Part shown: piece after piece, positions 1-8,638 of the stretch | How positions within the stretch are numbered: position 1 is the first letter of the stretch | How the letters are laid out: each line of letters begins with the position of its first letter | Origin: Nocardiopsis sp. YSL2 | Lineage (GTDB): Bacteria; Actinomycetota; Actinomycetes; Streptosporangiales; Streptosporangiaceae | Length of the DNA stretch: 64,000 nt | Assembly (NCBI RefSeq): GCF_030555055.1 | Contig: NZ_JAMOAO010000002.1 | Span: 1-64,000, forward strand | Direction: 5' to 3' | Notes under the pieces: model-generated | What the model was told of the DNA's origin: nothing | Seen by the model: the letters and a program-made list of their open reading frames with translations, nothing else | The model's database searches: none | Translations under genes and position numbers: made by a program

Positions 1-324
1 ATGAAGTTCGGCAACGAGACCGTCACCGTCCTGCGGCCGGTCGGCACCGACCGGCACGGGGACCCGCTCCCCGGCGACCCGGCCGAGACGGACTCGCCCG
101 GCTGGGACATCCAGCCCGCCTCCACCTCGGAGGACACCGAGGGCGGCGACACCGTCGAGGAGGAGTGGACCGCGATCGGTCCGCCCGGCGCCGACGTGCG
201 CGCCACGGACCGGGTGCGCTGGCGCGGCCTGGAGTACCAGGTCGAGGGCAGGCCCGAGCCGTGGCCGGATGAGCGGGGCCAACCGCACCACATCGAGATG
301 CAGCTCCGCCGCGTCCGCGGCTGA
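1..324 (+). CDS. head-tail connector / head closure-like phage protein
   Basis: This 107-residue protein is the first gene of a run of phage structural genes. Its size, its acidic beta-rich look and its place just before a tail-terminator-like gene and a major tail protein fit a head-closure or head-tail adaptor protein, which seals the portal-adaptor and docks the tail. No catalytic motif is visible. The ATG is the first base of the window, so the true start could lie upstream. The functional call rests mostly on gene order. Confidence 0.55.
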   Translation: MKFGNETVTVLRPVGTDRHGDPLPGDPAETDSPGWDIQPASTSEDTEGGDTVEEEWTAIGPPGADVRATDRVRWRGLEYQVEGRPEPWPDERGQPHHIEMQLRRVRG

Positions 325-341
325 GCGGAGGGGATCGCGCC

Positions 342-722
342 GTGGCCGTCGACCTGCCGCCGTTCCCGGACATCGAGGACCTGCTGTGCGAGGCGCTCGC
401 CGACCTGGCCGAGACCGGCAGCGAGACCCCGCACGACCTGCAGGACCACCTGCCGTGGATCCGTCCGACCCGGATCGGCGGGTCCGACGACCGGCGCACC
501 GACGTCTCCCGCGTGGACGTCGACGTGTTCGCCCCCACCCGCGCCGAAGCGTGGCGCATCGCCCGCGCCGTCCAGCAGCGGCTCATCACCGGACCCACCA
601 GGGTCATCGGGGTCGGTCTCATCGACCGGGCCCGCACCGAGCTGGGGCCGCGCCGTGCCCCGCACACCGACCAGACCATCCGACGGGTCCTCGCCACGTA
701 CCGCGTGAGCGCCCGCCGCTAA
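342..722 (+). CDS. tail terminator-like protein
   Basis: A 126-residue protein starting at GTG. It reads as an N-terminal region (PFPDIEDLLCEALADL) followed by beta segments with DVDVFAPTR, and ends in a basic tail. The pattern and position, between head-tail connector and major tail protein, match the tail-terminator (gpU-like) proteins that cap the tail tube and join it to the head. The assignment is from synteny plus general fold impression. Confidence 0.55.
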   Translation: MAVDLPPFPDIEDLLCEALADLAETGSETPHDLQDHLPWIRPTRIGGSDDRRTDVSRVDVDVFAPTRAEAWRIARAVQQRLITGPTRVIGVGLIDRARTELGPRRAPHTDQTIRRVLATYRVSARR

Positions 723-791
723 GGCCCGCCCGCCTTCGCCCCGCCAACCGGCGGGGTATCCGCATGGACTCCCACGAGAGGAGCCGGGCCC

Positions 792-1439
792 GTGGCCGCA
801 TGGGAAAGCCTCAAGAACCACCAGAACCAGCTCATCCGGAAGGCGTTGGAGGGCGGCACGTTCATCGCGCCGATCACCTCCAGCGCCATCGCTTCGCTGA
901 CCGGTGCCGACAAGAGCCTCAACGCGCTCCCGGCCGGATACAACGACCTGGGCTGGATGTCGGACGATGGGCCGCAGTTCTCCGCGGACGTCAGCTCCAG
1001 CGACATCACGTCGTGGGGCGCGGTCGAGCCCACCCGTCGCGACATCACCAGCGACGTCACCACCCTGCAGGTCAACCTGCAGGAAACCAACAAGCACACC
1101 CTCGGGTTGTACACCGGCGCCGACATGACCGCCGTCGTCCCCGACCCCACCTCGGGTGAGGTCGCGATCTCCAAGCCGGACCGGCCTCCGCTCCGGTTCT
1201 GGCGGGTGCTGACCATCGGCGTGGACCTGGCCGACGCGGGAGAGATCTACATCGCCCGTTTCCTGCCCCGGGCCAGCGTGTCCGACAAGGACGACCAGGC
1301 ATTTCAGAGCTCCGACGACTCGGCGCTGGGCTGGCCGGTCACCCTCACCGCCTACATGGACTCGTCCGTGGGATACAGCGAGCGGTTCTACTTCGGCGGT
1401 CCCGGCTGGGAAGCCCTGCTGTCCGCGATGGGGTTCTGA
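792..1439 (+). CDS. major tail (tube) protein
   Basis: A 215-residue protein starting at GTG behind the purine-rich stretch GAGAGGAG. It has the character of siphophage major tail proteins: an N-terminal helix, then a beta-rich body with regions such as PTRRDITSDVTTLQV, and a C-terminal TAYMDSSVGYSERFYFGG segment. It would polymerise into the tail tube around the tape measure. The following small genes, tail chaperones and tape measure are in the standard order, which supports the call. Confidence 0.75.
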   Translation: MAAWESLKNHQNQLIRKALEGGTFIAPITSSAIASLTGADKSLNALPAGYNDLGWMSDDGPQFSADVSSSDITSWGAVEPTRRDITSDVTTLQVNLQETNKHTLGLYTGADMTAVVPDPTSGEVAISKPDRPPLRFWRVLTIGVDLADAGEIYIARFLPRASVSDKDDQAFQSSDDSALGWPVTLTAYMDSSVGYSERFYFGGPGWEALLSAMGF

Positions 1440-1441
1440 CC

Positions 1442-1633
1442 GTGGCCGCCTGCGCCATGCGCCTGCGCATCGACGTGGGCACGCCCGAGCCCGTCGACGA
1501 GCTGTGCCAGGACTGCCACCTGCCCGCGCTCGTGCGCGCGGACGTGCTGTGGGTCCACGCCGACGGCGTCACCCCCATCGGCACGATCACCGCCTGCACC
1601 ACCGACGGCTGCGACATCGCGCCGTCCCCCTGA
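1442..1633 (+). CDS. small Cys-containing phage protein
   Basis: A 63-residue protein starting at GTG two bases after the major tail gene. It holds a CQDCH motif near residue 22 and further cysteines in TACTTDGCD, so it may bind a metal. No family is recognised. Its tight spacing suggests co-translation with the tail genes. Confidence 0.5.
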   Translation: MAACAMRLRIDVGTPEPVDELCQDCHLPALVRADVLWVHADGVTPIGTITACTTDGCDIAPSP

Positions 1634-1710
1634 TCGCCGCGGCGGCCGGTATGCCGGGCGGGCGCCGGCCGCCGCGGCCCCACTTCTGCCCGTTCCAGTG
1701 AGGAGCGTCC

Positions 1711-2040
1711 ATGTCCACGGAGTACGTCTCGCCCGACGGCGCCACCCAGTTCACGGACGACCCGGTCGTCGAGGTGCGGCTGCGCACCCACGGCTGGCGG
1801 CCCCGCCCCGAACTGGAGTCGGCCGCAGAGCACAACAAGGCCGCCGCCGAGCGCCTGGAGCGGGCGCGTGCCGCCGACGCCGAGGCCAAGCAGCGCGTCG
1901 AGGAACGCAAGGCCCGCATCCACGGCCGCTCAGCCGAGTCCGGCCCGCCACAGGGCCGCCCCAGCCGACCGGATCAGCCGGACCGGCCGAACACACCACC
2001 CCGGCGCCGCACCCGCGCCGCCGACACCGACACCGAGTAG
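1711..2040 (+). CDS. small phage protein with charged, Pro/Arg-rich tail
   Basis: A 109-residue protein with an ATG start preceded by GAGGAGCG. The N-terminal half has STEYVSPDGATQFTDDPVVEV followed by a probable helix or coiled coil rich in Ala, Glu and Lys (residues about 40-70). The C-terminal part is low complexity (Pro, Arg, Gly). No function is recognised; small proteins like this commonly lie between the major tail protein and the tail chaperones in actinophages. Confidence 0.5.
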   Translation: MSTEYVSPDGATQFTDDPVVEVRLRTHGWRPRPELESAAEHNKAAAERLERARAADAEAKQRVEERKARIHGRSAESGPPQGRPSRPDQPDRPNTPPRRRTRAADTDTE

Positions 2041-2055
2041 GAGTGGAGCCCGCCC

Positions 2056-2415
2056 ATGGCCGCACGCAGCAGTAGCCAGCGCCCACCGCAGCGCAAGCCC
2101 GCCGTCCGTCCCCGAGACGTGTTCGACCTCGACGCCCTGGAGAAGGACGGCGAGGTCAAGCCCTTCGCGGTCCGCCTCGGTGGCAAGGTCTTCACCCTGT
2201 CTGACCCCATGGATGAGGACTGGCAGGACCAGGTCCTCATCGACATGCACGACATCGAGGGGTCCCTGAAGCCGCTCTTGGGCGACCAGTACGCCGAGTT
2301 CAAGAAGATCCGCATGCCCATGTGGAAGATGAAGATCCTCAACGACCGGATGGAAGCCCACTACAGCCAGTACTACGGCACCCGGGGGGAAGGCAACGCC
2401 TCGTCTGGCTCCTGA
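2056..2415 (+). CDS. tail assembly chaperone, upstream (G-like) product
   Basis: A 119-residue acidic protein, DVFDLDALEKDGEVKPFAVR in its N-terminal half, located directly before a -1-frame ORF and upstream of the tape measure. This is the classic position of the tail assembly chaperone that coats the tape measure before tube polymerisation. The run of six G residues near its 3' end offers a site for a -1 ribosomal slip that would fuse it to the next frame, as in lambda G/GT. A second, homologous copy of this domain lies at 3224-3547. Confidence 0.75.
   Translation: MAARSSSQRPPQRKPAVRPRDVFDLDALEKDGEVKPFAVRLGGKVFTLSDPMDEDWQDQVLIDMHDIEGSLKPLLGDQYAEFKKIRMPMWKMKILNDRMEAHYSQYYGTRGEGNASSGS
2384..2390 (+). 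promoter_or_regulatory. candidate -1 ribosomal frameshift site (GGGGGGA)
   Basis: The heptamer GGGGGGA lies 25 bases before the stop of the upstream chaperone frame. Reading in frame 0 gives codons CGG GGG GAA. A ribosome on GGG can re-pair with GGG after slipping back one base and then reads the downstream frame, which stays open for about 530 bases. Only the GGG codon re-pairs perfectly, so this is a one-tRNA slip rather than a perfect tandem slip. A standard actinophage feature, inferred here. Confidence 0.6.
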
Positions 2416-2921
2416 CCCGCTACCGGAACCAGATCGAGGCTGACCTCGCCCTCATCGGGTGGGACCTCGCCGCACTGTGGACCTCCCGCAGGTGGCGGTT
2501 CCTACTCAACATCGTCGACCACCTGCCGCGCACCTCCCACCTGGCCGCGGCGATGGCCAACGACGACGAGCTCGCGGAGGACGCCCCGGAGCCCACCGGT
2601 TCGAGCGCGCCGCCGCTGACCGAGTGGTCGCCCGAGGTGGAGCGGCTCACCCTTGCCGTCGACCGGCTCGGGGAGATGATCGCCGCGGTGATCAACTCGG
2701 CGGGCGGTAAGGCCAAGCCGCCCAAGCCGCTCAAGCGGCCGGTCACCGCGCAGGACCGAGTCAAGCGCAGGGACCGCCAGCGCAAACGGGCCCACCTGCT
2801 CGCCGAGCTCGGGCGTGCCCGCGAGGAGCGGCGGCCCTCCATGGCCGACACGGCGCTCGCGCCCGATGAGCGCTACACCGCCCAGCGCATCCGCACACCC
2901 GCCGCACAACCGGAGGAGTAG
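2385..2921 (+). CDS. tail assembly chaperone, frameshift extension (T part of GT)
   Basis: This is the -1 reading frame that continues from the upstream chaperone after the G-run. It has no convincing start codon or ribosome site of its own. The extension contributes about 178 residues: WLLTRYRNQIEADLALIGWD at its beginning, a helical middle, and a strongly basic C-terminal region (KRRDRQRKRAHLLAELGRAR). The fused GT-like product would link tail tube subunits to the tape measure. It ends two bases before the next gene. Confidence 0.65.
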   Translation, partial: GGRQRLVWLLTRYRNQIEADLALIGWDLAALWTSRRWRFLLNIVDHLPRTSHLAAAMANDDELAEDAPEPTGSSAPPLTEWSPEVERLTLAVDRLGEMIAAVINSAGGKAKPPKPLKRPVTAQDRVKRRDRQRKRAHLLAELGRAREERRPSMADTALAPDERYTAQRIRTPAAQPEE

Positions 2922-2923
2922 CC

Positions 2924-3208
2924 GTGGCCCTGATCGACTTCGAGCTGGACGAGGAAGGCATCGCCGAGGTGCTGAAGTCCCCGGAGATGCGCGACGTCAT
3001 GAACGGCACCGCGGTGCAGGTGGCCGCGGCCACCCGGTCCCGTGTGGGCAAGGGCGAGCGGGTTGTCTACAAGGGCTACACCACCGACCGCAGGGCCGCC
3101 TCCGTCACCGTCCTGTCCTCCGAGGACCGCAGCGAGGAGCTGTACCAGGCCGCGCGGTCCGCCGGCCTGGAGGTCACCGAAGAAGCACCGGCCACCGAAA
3201 CCGAATGA
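2924..3208 (+). CDS. small phage morphogenesis protein (HK97 gp10-like, tentative)
   Basis: A 94-residue protein starting at GTG. It begins with an acidic segment (LIDFELDEEGIAEVLKSPEM) and has an AAATRSRVG stretch, which loosely resembles HK97-gp10 type tail-completion proteins. It lies between the two chaperone homologues rather than near the head genes, which is unusual for that family. The call is tentative. Confidence 0.45.
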   Translation: MALIDFELDEEGIAEVLKSPEMRDVMNGTAVQVAAATRSRVGKGERVVYKGYTTDRRAASVTVLSSEDRSEELYQAARSAGLEVTEEAPATETE

Positions 3209-3223
3209 GAGTGAGGCCCGCCC

Positions 3224-3547
3224 ATGCCTGACAACCCCGAGGTGTTCGACCTCGACGCCGTCCCACCGCACGTCGACCTGACACCGTTCCGCGTCAAGTG
3301 GTGCGGCAAGTCCTTCCAGCTCGCCCACCTCCAGGACCTGGACGCCTGGGAACTCGTCGACGCCACCGCCGAGGGCGGCGACTCCCGAGCCATGACCGGC
3401 TCACTGCGCGTCGCCCTGGGCGAGCAGTACGCCGAGTTCCGCGCGCTGGGCCTGCCCCAGTACAAGGTGCGCCCCCTCTGGAAGGCCTGGCTCGCGCACT
3501 GCAGCGCGGCCGAACCGGCGCCCGACGAGGACCTCGACACCGCCTGA
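3224..3547 (+). CDS. second tail assembly chaperone homologue
   Basis: A 107-residue protein that aligns with the upstream chaperone along its length. Both have EVFDLDA/DVFDLDA, a FxVxxxGKxFxL segment, a DxxAWELVD/DEDWQDQVL region and the shared element GEQYAEF/GDQYAEF followed by a P-W-K pattern. It lacks a frameshift extension. It sits just before the tape measure. It may be a duplicated G-type chaperone or a specialised partner; no other function is suggested by the sequence. Confidence 0.65.
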   Translation: MPDNPEVFDLDAVPPHVDLTPFRVKWCGKSFQLAHLQDLDAWELVDATAEGGDSRAMTGSLRVALGEQYAEFRALGLPQYKVRPLWKAWLAHCSAAEPAPDEDLDTA

Positions 3548-3621
3548 GACTCCGCCACACCGTGCACAGCCCGCCCGGCCAGCACACCAACACATGACGA
3601 CCGGACGGGGGGTGCTTCGCC

Positions 3622-6600
3622 GTGGCCAACGTCGGATACGCCTCGCTCCAGGTCATCCCGTCCATGCGGGGCGTCTCCGACGAGCTCCGCCAGCAGCTCG
3701 TCCAGCCCGCCGCTGACGCAGGCGAGCGCGCCGGCAAGGCGGCGGGCAGTGGCCTGAAGGACCGCATCAAGGCAGGCGCCGCCGCGGCCGGTGTCGTCGC
3801 CGGAGCGGTGCTCGTCACGGGCATCACCGACGCCCTCGGCCGGATGAAGGCCGGCAACCTGCTGCAGGCGCAGCTCGGCACGACCGGGCCCGTCGCGGAG
3901 CGGCACGGCAGGATCGCCGGTGAGCTGTACGCCGATGGCGTCACGGCCACCTTCGAGGACGCCGCGGCTGCGATCCGCACGGTGATGCAGTCCGGGCTCG
4001 CCCCGCCGGACGCCACAAATGCCCAGTTGGAAGAGCTGGCCACCAAGGCGTCCGATGTCGCGACCACCTTCGAGCAGGATTTGGGCGGCGTCACCAACGC
4101 GGTCTCCCAGCTCCTCAGGACCGGGCTCGCGGACAGCGCCGACGAGGCGTTCGACCTCATCACCGCTGGATTCCAGGGCGGCGTCGACAAGGGCGGCGAC
4201 TTCCTGGAAGTCATCAACGAGTACGGCACCCAGTTCCGCAAGGCGGGTCTGGACGGGGCCACCTCGGTCGGCCTGATGAACCAGGCCATCCAGGCCGGAG
4301 CCCGTGACGCCGACATCGCTGCGGACGCCATCAAGGAATTCTCGATCCGGGCTGTCGACGGGTCGGACACCACTCAGGCGGGGTTCGAGGCCCTGGGCCT
4401 GAGCGCTTCGGACATGGCGGCCGATTTCGGCGAGGGCGGCGCGTCGGCGACGGCCGCCCTGGACACCACCCTGGACCGGCTCCGCGACATCGAGGACCCG
4501 GTCGCGCGAGCGGAGGCCGCGACCGCCCTCTTCGGCACCCAAGCCGAAGATTTGGGCGACGCCCTGTTCGCCATGGACCCCTCCACGGCCGCCGGCGAGC
4601 TGGGCGAGTTCAGCGGGGCAGCCGAGCAGGTCGGGGACACCGTCCGCAACGGGCCGGCGCACGAGCTGGAGCTGTTCAAGCGGTCCCTGCAGGGCGATCT
4701 GGTCACCGCCCTCGGCAGCGCCGTCACCCTGTTCAACGACGCCGAGCCCGCCACCCAGCGCCTGGCGCTGGGCATCGCGGCCGTGGCCATCGCGGCCGGC
4801 CCGCTGTCCTTCGTGGCCGGCGGCATCACCCGCGTCGGCGGGGCCGCCATCGGCGCGGTCGCCGGTACGGCCCGCTTCACCGGCGGCCTCATCCGCGGGT
4901 CGGCCGCGCTGGGAGAGAACGCCTCGCGCGCCTCCCGCGCGGGGGCGGCCGTGCGCACCTTCGGCGGCGCGGCTGGCCGCCAGATCGGCAGCATGGCCGG
5001 ATTCATGCGCACGCTCGGCCTCGTCGCGGTCGAGTACACCAAGATCGGCGTGAAGGCCGGAGTGGCGCGGGCGCGCATCCTCGCGGTCGGCGCTGCCCAG
5101 AAGGCCGCCGCGGCCGGCGGCTTCCTGCGCACCCTGGGCCTGGTCGCGGTCGAGTACACCAAGATCGCCGTCCGCGCGGTCGCCGCGCGCGCCGCGATCC
5201 TGGGCCAGGCCGTTGTCCAGCGCGCCGTCGCCATCGCGACGGGAATCTGGACGGCAGCACAATGGGCGCTGAATTTGGCGATGTCGGCCAACCCATTAGG
5301 GCTCATCGTTATCGCGATCATTGCCGTCATTGCAGCCATTGTTCTTTTGTGGCGGAATTCGGAGACCTTCCGCACGATCGTGACCGCCGCTTTTGATGCG
5401 GTCTGGGGCGCCATCAAGTTCGTGTGGGAATGGGTGAAGTCGAACTGGCCGCTGCTGCTCGCGATCATCACCGGCCCGATCGGAATCGCGATCGGTCTGG
5501 TGATCCGCTACTGGGACCAGATCAAGGCGGCCACGCTCGCGGCGTTCAACTTCGTGAAGAACGCGATCGTCACAGCCGTCAATTTCCTGATCGGGCTGTT
5601 CTTCAAATTCCATCCGGTCGGGCTGATCATCCGCCACTGGGACACCCTGCGCGCCAAGACGGCCGCGGCCTGGCAGTGGATCCGCACCAAGGTGTCCGCG
5701 CTCTGGCAGGCCCTGGTCGACTGGGTCGTCCGCCGCGCCATCAGCCTGCGAGACCGCACCGTGGGGGCCGTGACCGGCCTGCGCGACCGGGCCACCGCTC
5801 TGGTGGCCAAGGCCCGGGACTGGATCGTCGCGCGGGCGACCGAGCTTCGTGACCGCGCCGTGGCGCGCGTGACCGGCCTGCGCGATCGGGCCGTGGCCAT
5901 CCTGACCGCCCTGAGGGACCGGGGTGTGGCCATCGCCGCGGCGCTGCGCGACTGGGTGGTCAGCCGTGCCCAGCAGCTCCGTGACCGGGTCGCCGGAGCG
6001 GTCGACACGCTGCGATCAAAGGTCATTTCAGCTTTCGAGCGGGCCCGCGAAGGCGTGAAAACGGCCTGGACGAAATTGCAGGACGTCGCAAAGGCGCCCG
6101 TTCGATTCGTAATTCAGACGGTGTACAACCGTGGAATTGTCGGCCTTTGGAATAAGGTGGCCGACAAGGTTCCTGGAATTAACCGCCTTTCTACAATGAG
6201 CCTGCCGCGCGGATTCGCGCGCGGTGGTGTGCTTCCCGGGTACTCGACCTGGCGCCAGGGTGACGACCAGGTGATCCGCGCCCGCAAGGGTGAGGGCGTC
6301 GCGATTTCCGAGGCGATGCGCGTTCCCGCGCTCCGGCGGGAATTGTTGACGTGGAACTCCGTCGGCGTCCGGGGCGGCGTGGGCGCGCTGCGCCGGTACG
6401 CCCAGGAGCGCCGCGCCCGTGTGGCCGCCACACCGATGGCCATCAAGCGCGGCCAGCCGCCCATCGACGGCTTCGCCCGCGGAGGCATCGTCGGCGAGTG
6501 GATCGCCTCCAAGTGGGACAGCGTCGTCGGCAAGCTCAAGGACTGGGCCACCGCGCCGCTGAACCGGCTGCGGGACCGGGTCAAGGACCGGTTCGGTTCC

Positions 6601-7395
6601 AAGCAGGACTTCGCCGGGATCCCGTACAGGATGGTCGTCGGGATCCGCGACAAGATGCTCAGCCGTTTCGGCAGGGCCGACTCCGACTACGCCGCGTCGA
6701 TGGCCGGAGGTGCTGACGACTGGGCCGGCCTGGACTCGGCGTCGGCGCGCCTGCGCCGGGCCGCCCGGTTCGCGCGCTCCCAGCACGGCGACCCCTACGT
6801 GTGGGGCGGTGCGGGACCGCACGGATTCGACTGCAGCGGTTTCACGGGGAGCATCGAAAACTCCATCAGGGGCGTCGGACCGTACTTCCGCCGCTACTCG
6901 ACGCATGCCTTCCAGGGCGGCAACGCCCCGCCCGGATGGGTGCGCGGCCTGCGCTCCCCCTACCAGGTTGGCATCACGCACAGTGGCGTAGGCCACACGG
7001 CCGGAACATTGATGGGGGTCAATGTTGAGTCCCGGGGCGGCCGAGGTGTCGTCGTGGGCCGTTCCGCCCGCGGCGCCAACGACCGCCTCTTCTCGACCAA
7101 ATACGGGTTCCGGCCCGTCGCGTCGGACTCCACCGCCGGAGGAGGCCCCAGCTTCTTCTACGACTCCGGCGGCTACGCCCAGCCCGGCGCCACCTCGCTC
7201 ATCAACGGCACGAGGAAGCCCGAGCCCGTCTTGACGCAGCGCCAGTGGTCGGACATCTCCACCCTGGCCGGGCGGGGCGCCGACAGCCGGGACACCTACA
7301 ACATCTACCCGCGCACCCTCGACATGAGCGTGCACGACCTGGAGGTCCTGCAGCGTCGCCAGGAGGCCCGCGCCCGAGTCGGACGCCCACGGTAA
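3622..7395 (+). CDS. tail tape measure protein with C-terminal NlpC/P60 peptidase domain
   Basis: The longest gene of the region (1257 residues, GTG start) is the tape measure that sets tail length and is ejected with the DNA. Hydrophobic segments occur near residues 555-580 (GLIVIAIIAVIAAIVLLW) and 610-630. Residues about 707-800 are a helical array of repeated LRDR units. A 40-residue direct repeat containing RTLGLVAVEYTKI occurs twice near residues 460-540. The C-terminal part carries an NlpC/P60 domain: PYVWGGAGPHGFDCSGF with catalytic Cys1071 and GVGHTAG with His1125, suggesting local cell-wall cutting during infection. Confidence 0.9.
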   Translation: MANVGYASLQVIPSMRGVSDELRQQLVQPAADAGERAGKAAGSGLKDRIKAGAAAAGVVAGAVLVTGITDALGRMKAGNLLQAQLGTTGPVAERHGRIAGELYADGVTATFEDAAAAIRTVMQSGLAPPDATNAQLEELATKASDVATTFEQDLGGVTNAVSQLLRTGLADSADEAFDLITAGFQGGVDKGGDFLEVINEYGTQFRKAGLDGATSVGLMNQAIQAGARDADIAADAIKEFSIRAVDGSDTTQAGFEALGLSASDMAADFGEGGASATAALDTTLDRLRDIEDPVARAEAATALFGTQAEDLGDALFAMDPSTAAGELGEFSGAAEQVGDTVRNGPAHELELFKRSLQGDLVTALGSAVTLFNDAEPATQRLALGIAAVAIAAGPLSFVAGGITRVGGAAIGAVAGTARFTGGLIRGSAALGENASRASRAGAAVRTFGGAAGRQIGSMAGFMRTLGLVAVEYTKIGVKAGVARARILAVGAAQKAAAAGGFLRTLGLVAVEYTKIAVRAVAARAAILGQAVVQRAVAIATGIWTAAQWALNLAMSANPLGLIVIAIIAVIAAIVLLWRNSETFRTIVTAAFDAVWGAIKFVWEWVKSNWPLLLAIITGPIGIAIGLVIRYWDQIKAATLAAFNFVKNAIVTAVNFLIGLFFKFHPVGLIIRHWDTLRAKTAAAWQWIRTKVSALWQALVDWVVRRAISLRDRTVGAVTGLRDRATALVAKARDWIVARATELRDRAVARVTGLRDRAVAILTALRDRGVAIAAALRDWVVSRAQQLRDRVAGAVDTLRSKVISAFERAREGVKTAWTKLQDVAKAPVRFVIQTVYNRGIVGLWNKVADKVPGINRLSTMSLPRGFARGGVLPGYSTWRQGDDQVIRARKGEGVAISEAMRVPALRRELLTWNSVGVRGGVGALRRYAQERRARVAATPMAIKRGQPPIDGFARGGIVGEWIASKWDSVVGKLKDWATAPLNRLRDRVKDRFGSKQDFAGIPYRMVVGIRDKMLSRFGRADSDYAASMAGGADDWAGLDSASARLRRAARFARSQHGDPYVWGGAGPHGFDCSGFTGSIENSIRGVGPYFRRYSTHAFQGGNAPPGWVRGLRSPYQVGITHSGVGHTAGTLMGVNVESRGGRGVVVGRSARGANDRLFSTKYGFRPVASDSTAGGGPSFFYDSGGYAQPGATSLINGTRKPEPVLTQRQWSDISTLAGRGADSRDTYNIYPRTLDMSVHDLEVLQRRQEARARVGRPR

Positions 7396-7407
7396 GGAGG
7401 TCGAGCT

Positions 7408-8637
7408 GTGCCGATCATCGCGGGTGAACACTCCGGTGGCGTGGTCCTGCCCGAGATCGGATTCGCGACGGCCGTGTACACGGACCCGACCGGGCGGTCG
7501 TGGCAGCTCACAGACAGCCAGCGCGGCTGGTTCACACTCGCCGACGGCGTGTCGGGGCTGGGGGCCGCACCGTATGACCTGACCACGGACGCGCACCCGC
7601 GCGGCGGGGTGCGCCTGCGGCACGCCCAGCCGCAGGAGCGCACCGTGGTGTGGCCGCTGCACGTCTACGGCGAGACGCACACGGAGTTCCTGTCCCGATG
7701 GCGGGCGCTCGCGCGCGCCTTCACCGACACGCTGCGACGCGGTGCGGGCACGTTGGAGATCGCCCGCCCGGACGGCACCCGCCGGCACATCCGCGTGCAC
7801 TACTCCGCGGGGTATGAGGGGCAAGGCGCGCAGGGCACCGGCATCGTCTCCGACTCCGCGGTGCTGTCGCTCATGTGCGAGGACCCGTACTGGATCGACT
7901 CGGTGCCGCTCACCGAGCACCGCGAGCACGGCACGGGCGAGGACTTCCTCCAGCCCTACCCGTCGGTGTCCTCCGGGCAGGTGCTCGGCTCCACCACCCT
8001 GATGAACCCGGGTGACGTGGTGGCCTGGCCCGAATGGACGATCACCGGACCGGCGAGCCTGGTGACGTTCACCCAGTCCGACACCGGCGAGTCCTTCACC
8101 CTCGATCCTGCCTCGGTCGGCGGCAGCCTGCTCGCACACGAGCAGGTCGTGGTCACCACCGACCCCCCGCGGGTGCGCAAGAAGTCCGTCGAGCAGCAGA
8201 CCATCAACCTCGGCGGCGCGACTGCCGGGACCATCACCATCACCCTGGGCTCGGAGACCACCGTGCCCATTGCGCATGACGCCGACGCCGCAACAGTGCA
8301 GGCCGCCCTCGAAGGACTGGTCGCCATCGACCCCGACGAGGTCCTGGTGACCGGCGGGCCGCTGCCCGCTACCGTCACGCTGGCCTTCACCGGCCGGTAC
8401 CTGGGCGTGGACGTCGACGAGGTCGTGGTCACCCCCTCCGGGCTGACCGGCGGCACAGTCACCGTCGCGACCACCGTGCAGGGCGGGACCGACAACTGGG
8501 TCGGCGCCCTCGACTGGCCCGGAGCGCAGCTGTGGCCGCTGCAGCCCGGCGACAACCCGGTCGTCTTCCAGCTCGACGGATCCAGCCCCGGGTCCGCGGT
8601 GGACCTGTCCGCGTCGGCCCGCTACGAGACGGCCTGA
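7408..8637 (+). CDS. distal tail protein (Dit-like)
   Basis: A 409-residue protein with GTG start and an AAGGAGG ribosome site. It follows the tape measure, the usual place for Dit, the hub that starts tube assembly and connects to the tip. The N-terminal part has DPTGRSWQLTDSQRGWFTL and later SLMCEDPYWID, features of phage tail-family proteins. Residues about 265-365 form a repetitive Thr/Val-rich beta region that may be an inserted carbohydrate- or surface-exposed domain. Confidence 0.75.
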   Translation: MPIIAGEHSGGVVLPEIGFATAVYTDPTGRSWQLTDSQRGWFTLADGVSGLGAAPYDLTTDAHPRGGVRLRHAQPQERTVVWPLHVYGETHTEFLSRWRALARAFTDTLRRGAGTLEIARPDGTRRHIRVHYSAGYEGQGAQGTGIVSDSAVLSLMCEDPYWIDSVPLTEHREHGTGEDFLQPYPSVSSGQVLGSTTLMNPGDVVAWPEWTITGPASLVTFTQSDTGESFTLDPASVGGSLLAHEQVVVTTDPPRVRKKSVEQQTINLGGATAGTITITLGSETTVPIAHDADAATVQAALEGLVAIDPDEVLVTGGPLPATVTLAFTGRYLGVDVDEVVVTPSGLTGGTVTVATTVQGGTDNWVGALDWPGAQLWPLQPGDNPVVFQLDGSSPGSAVDLSASARYETA

Positions 8638-8638
8638 C

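Noticed and set aside
3076-5262. Long open frame of 728 codons on the minus strand
   Set aside because: It runs antisense through the tape measure gene, has the Arg/Gly/Asp composition of GC-rich shadow frames and no ribosome site or motif.
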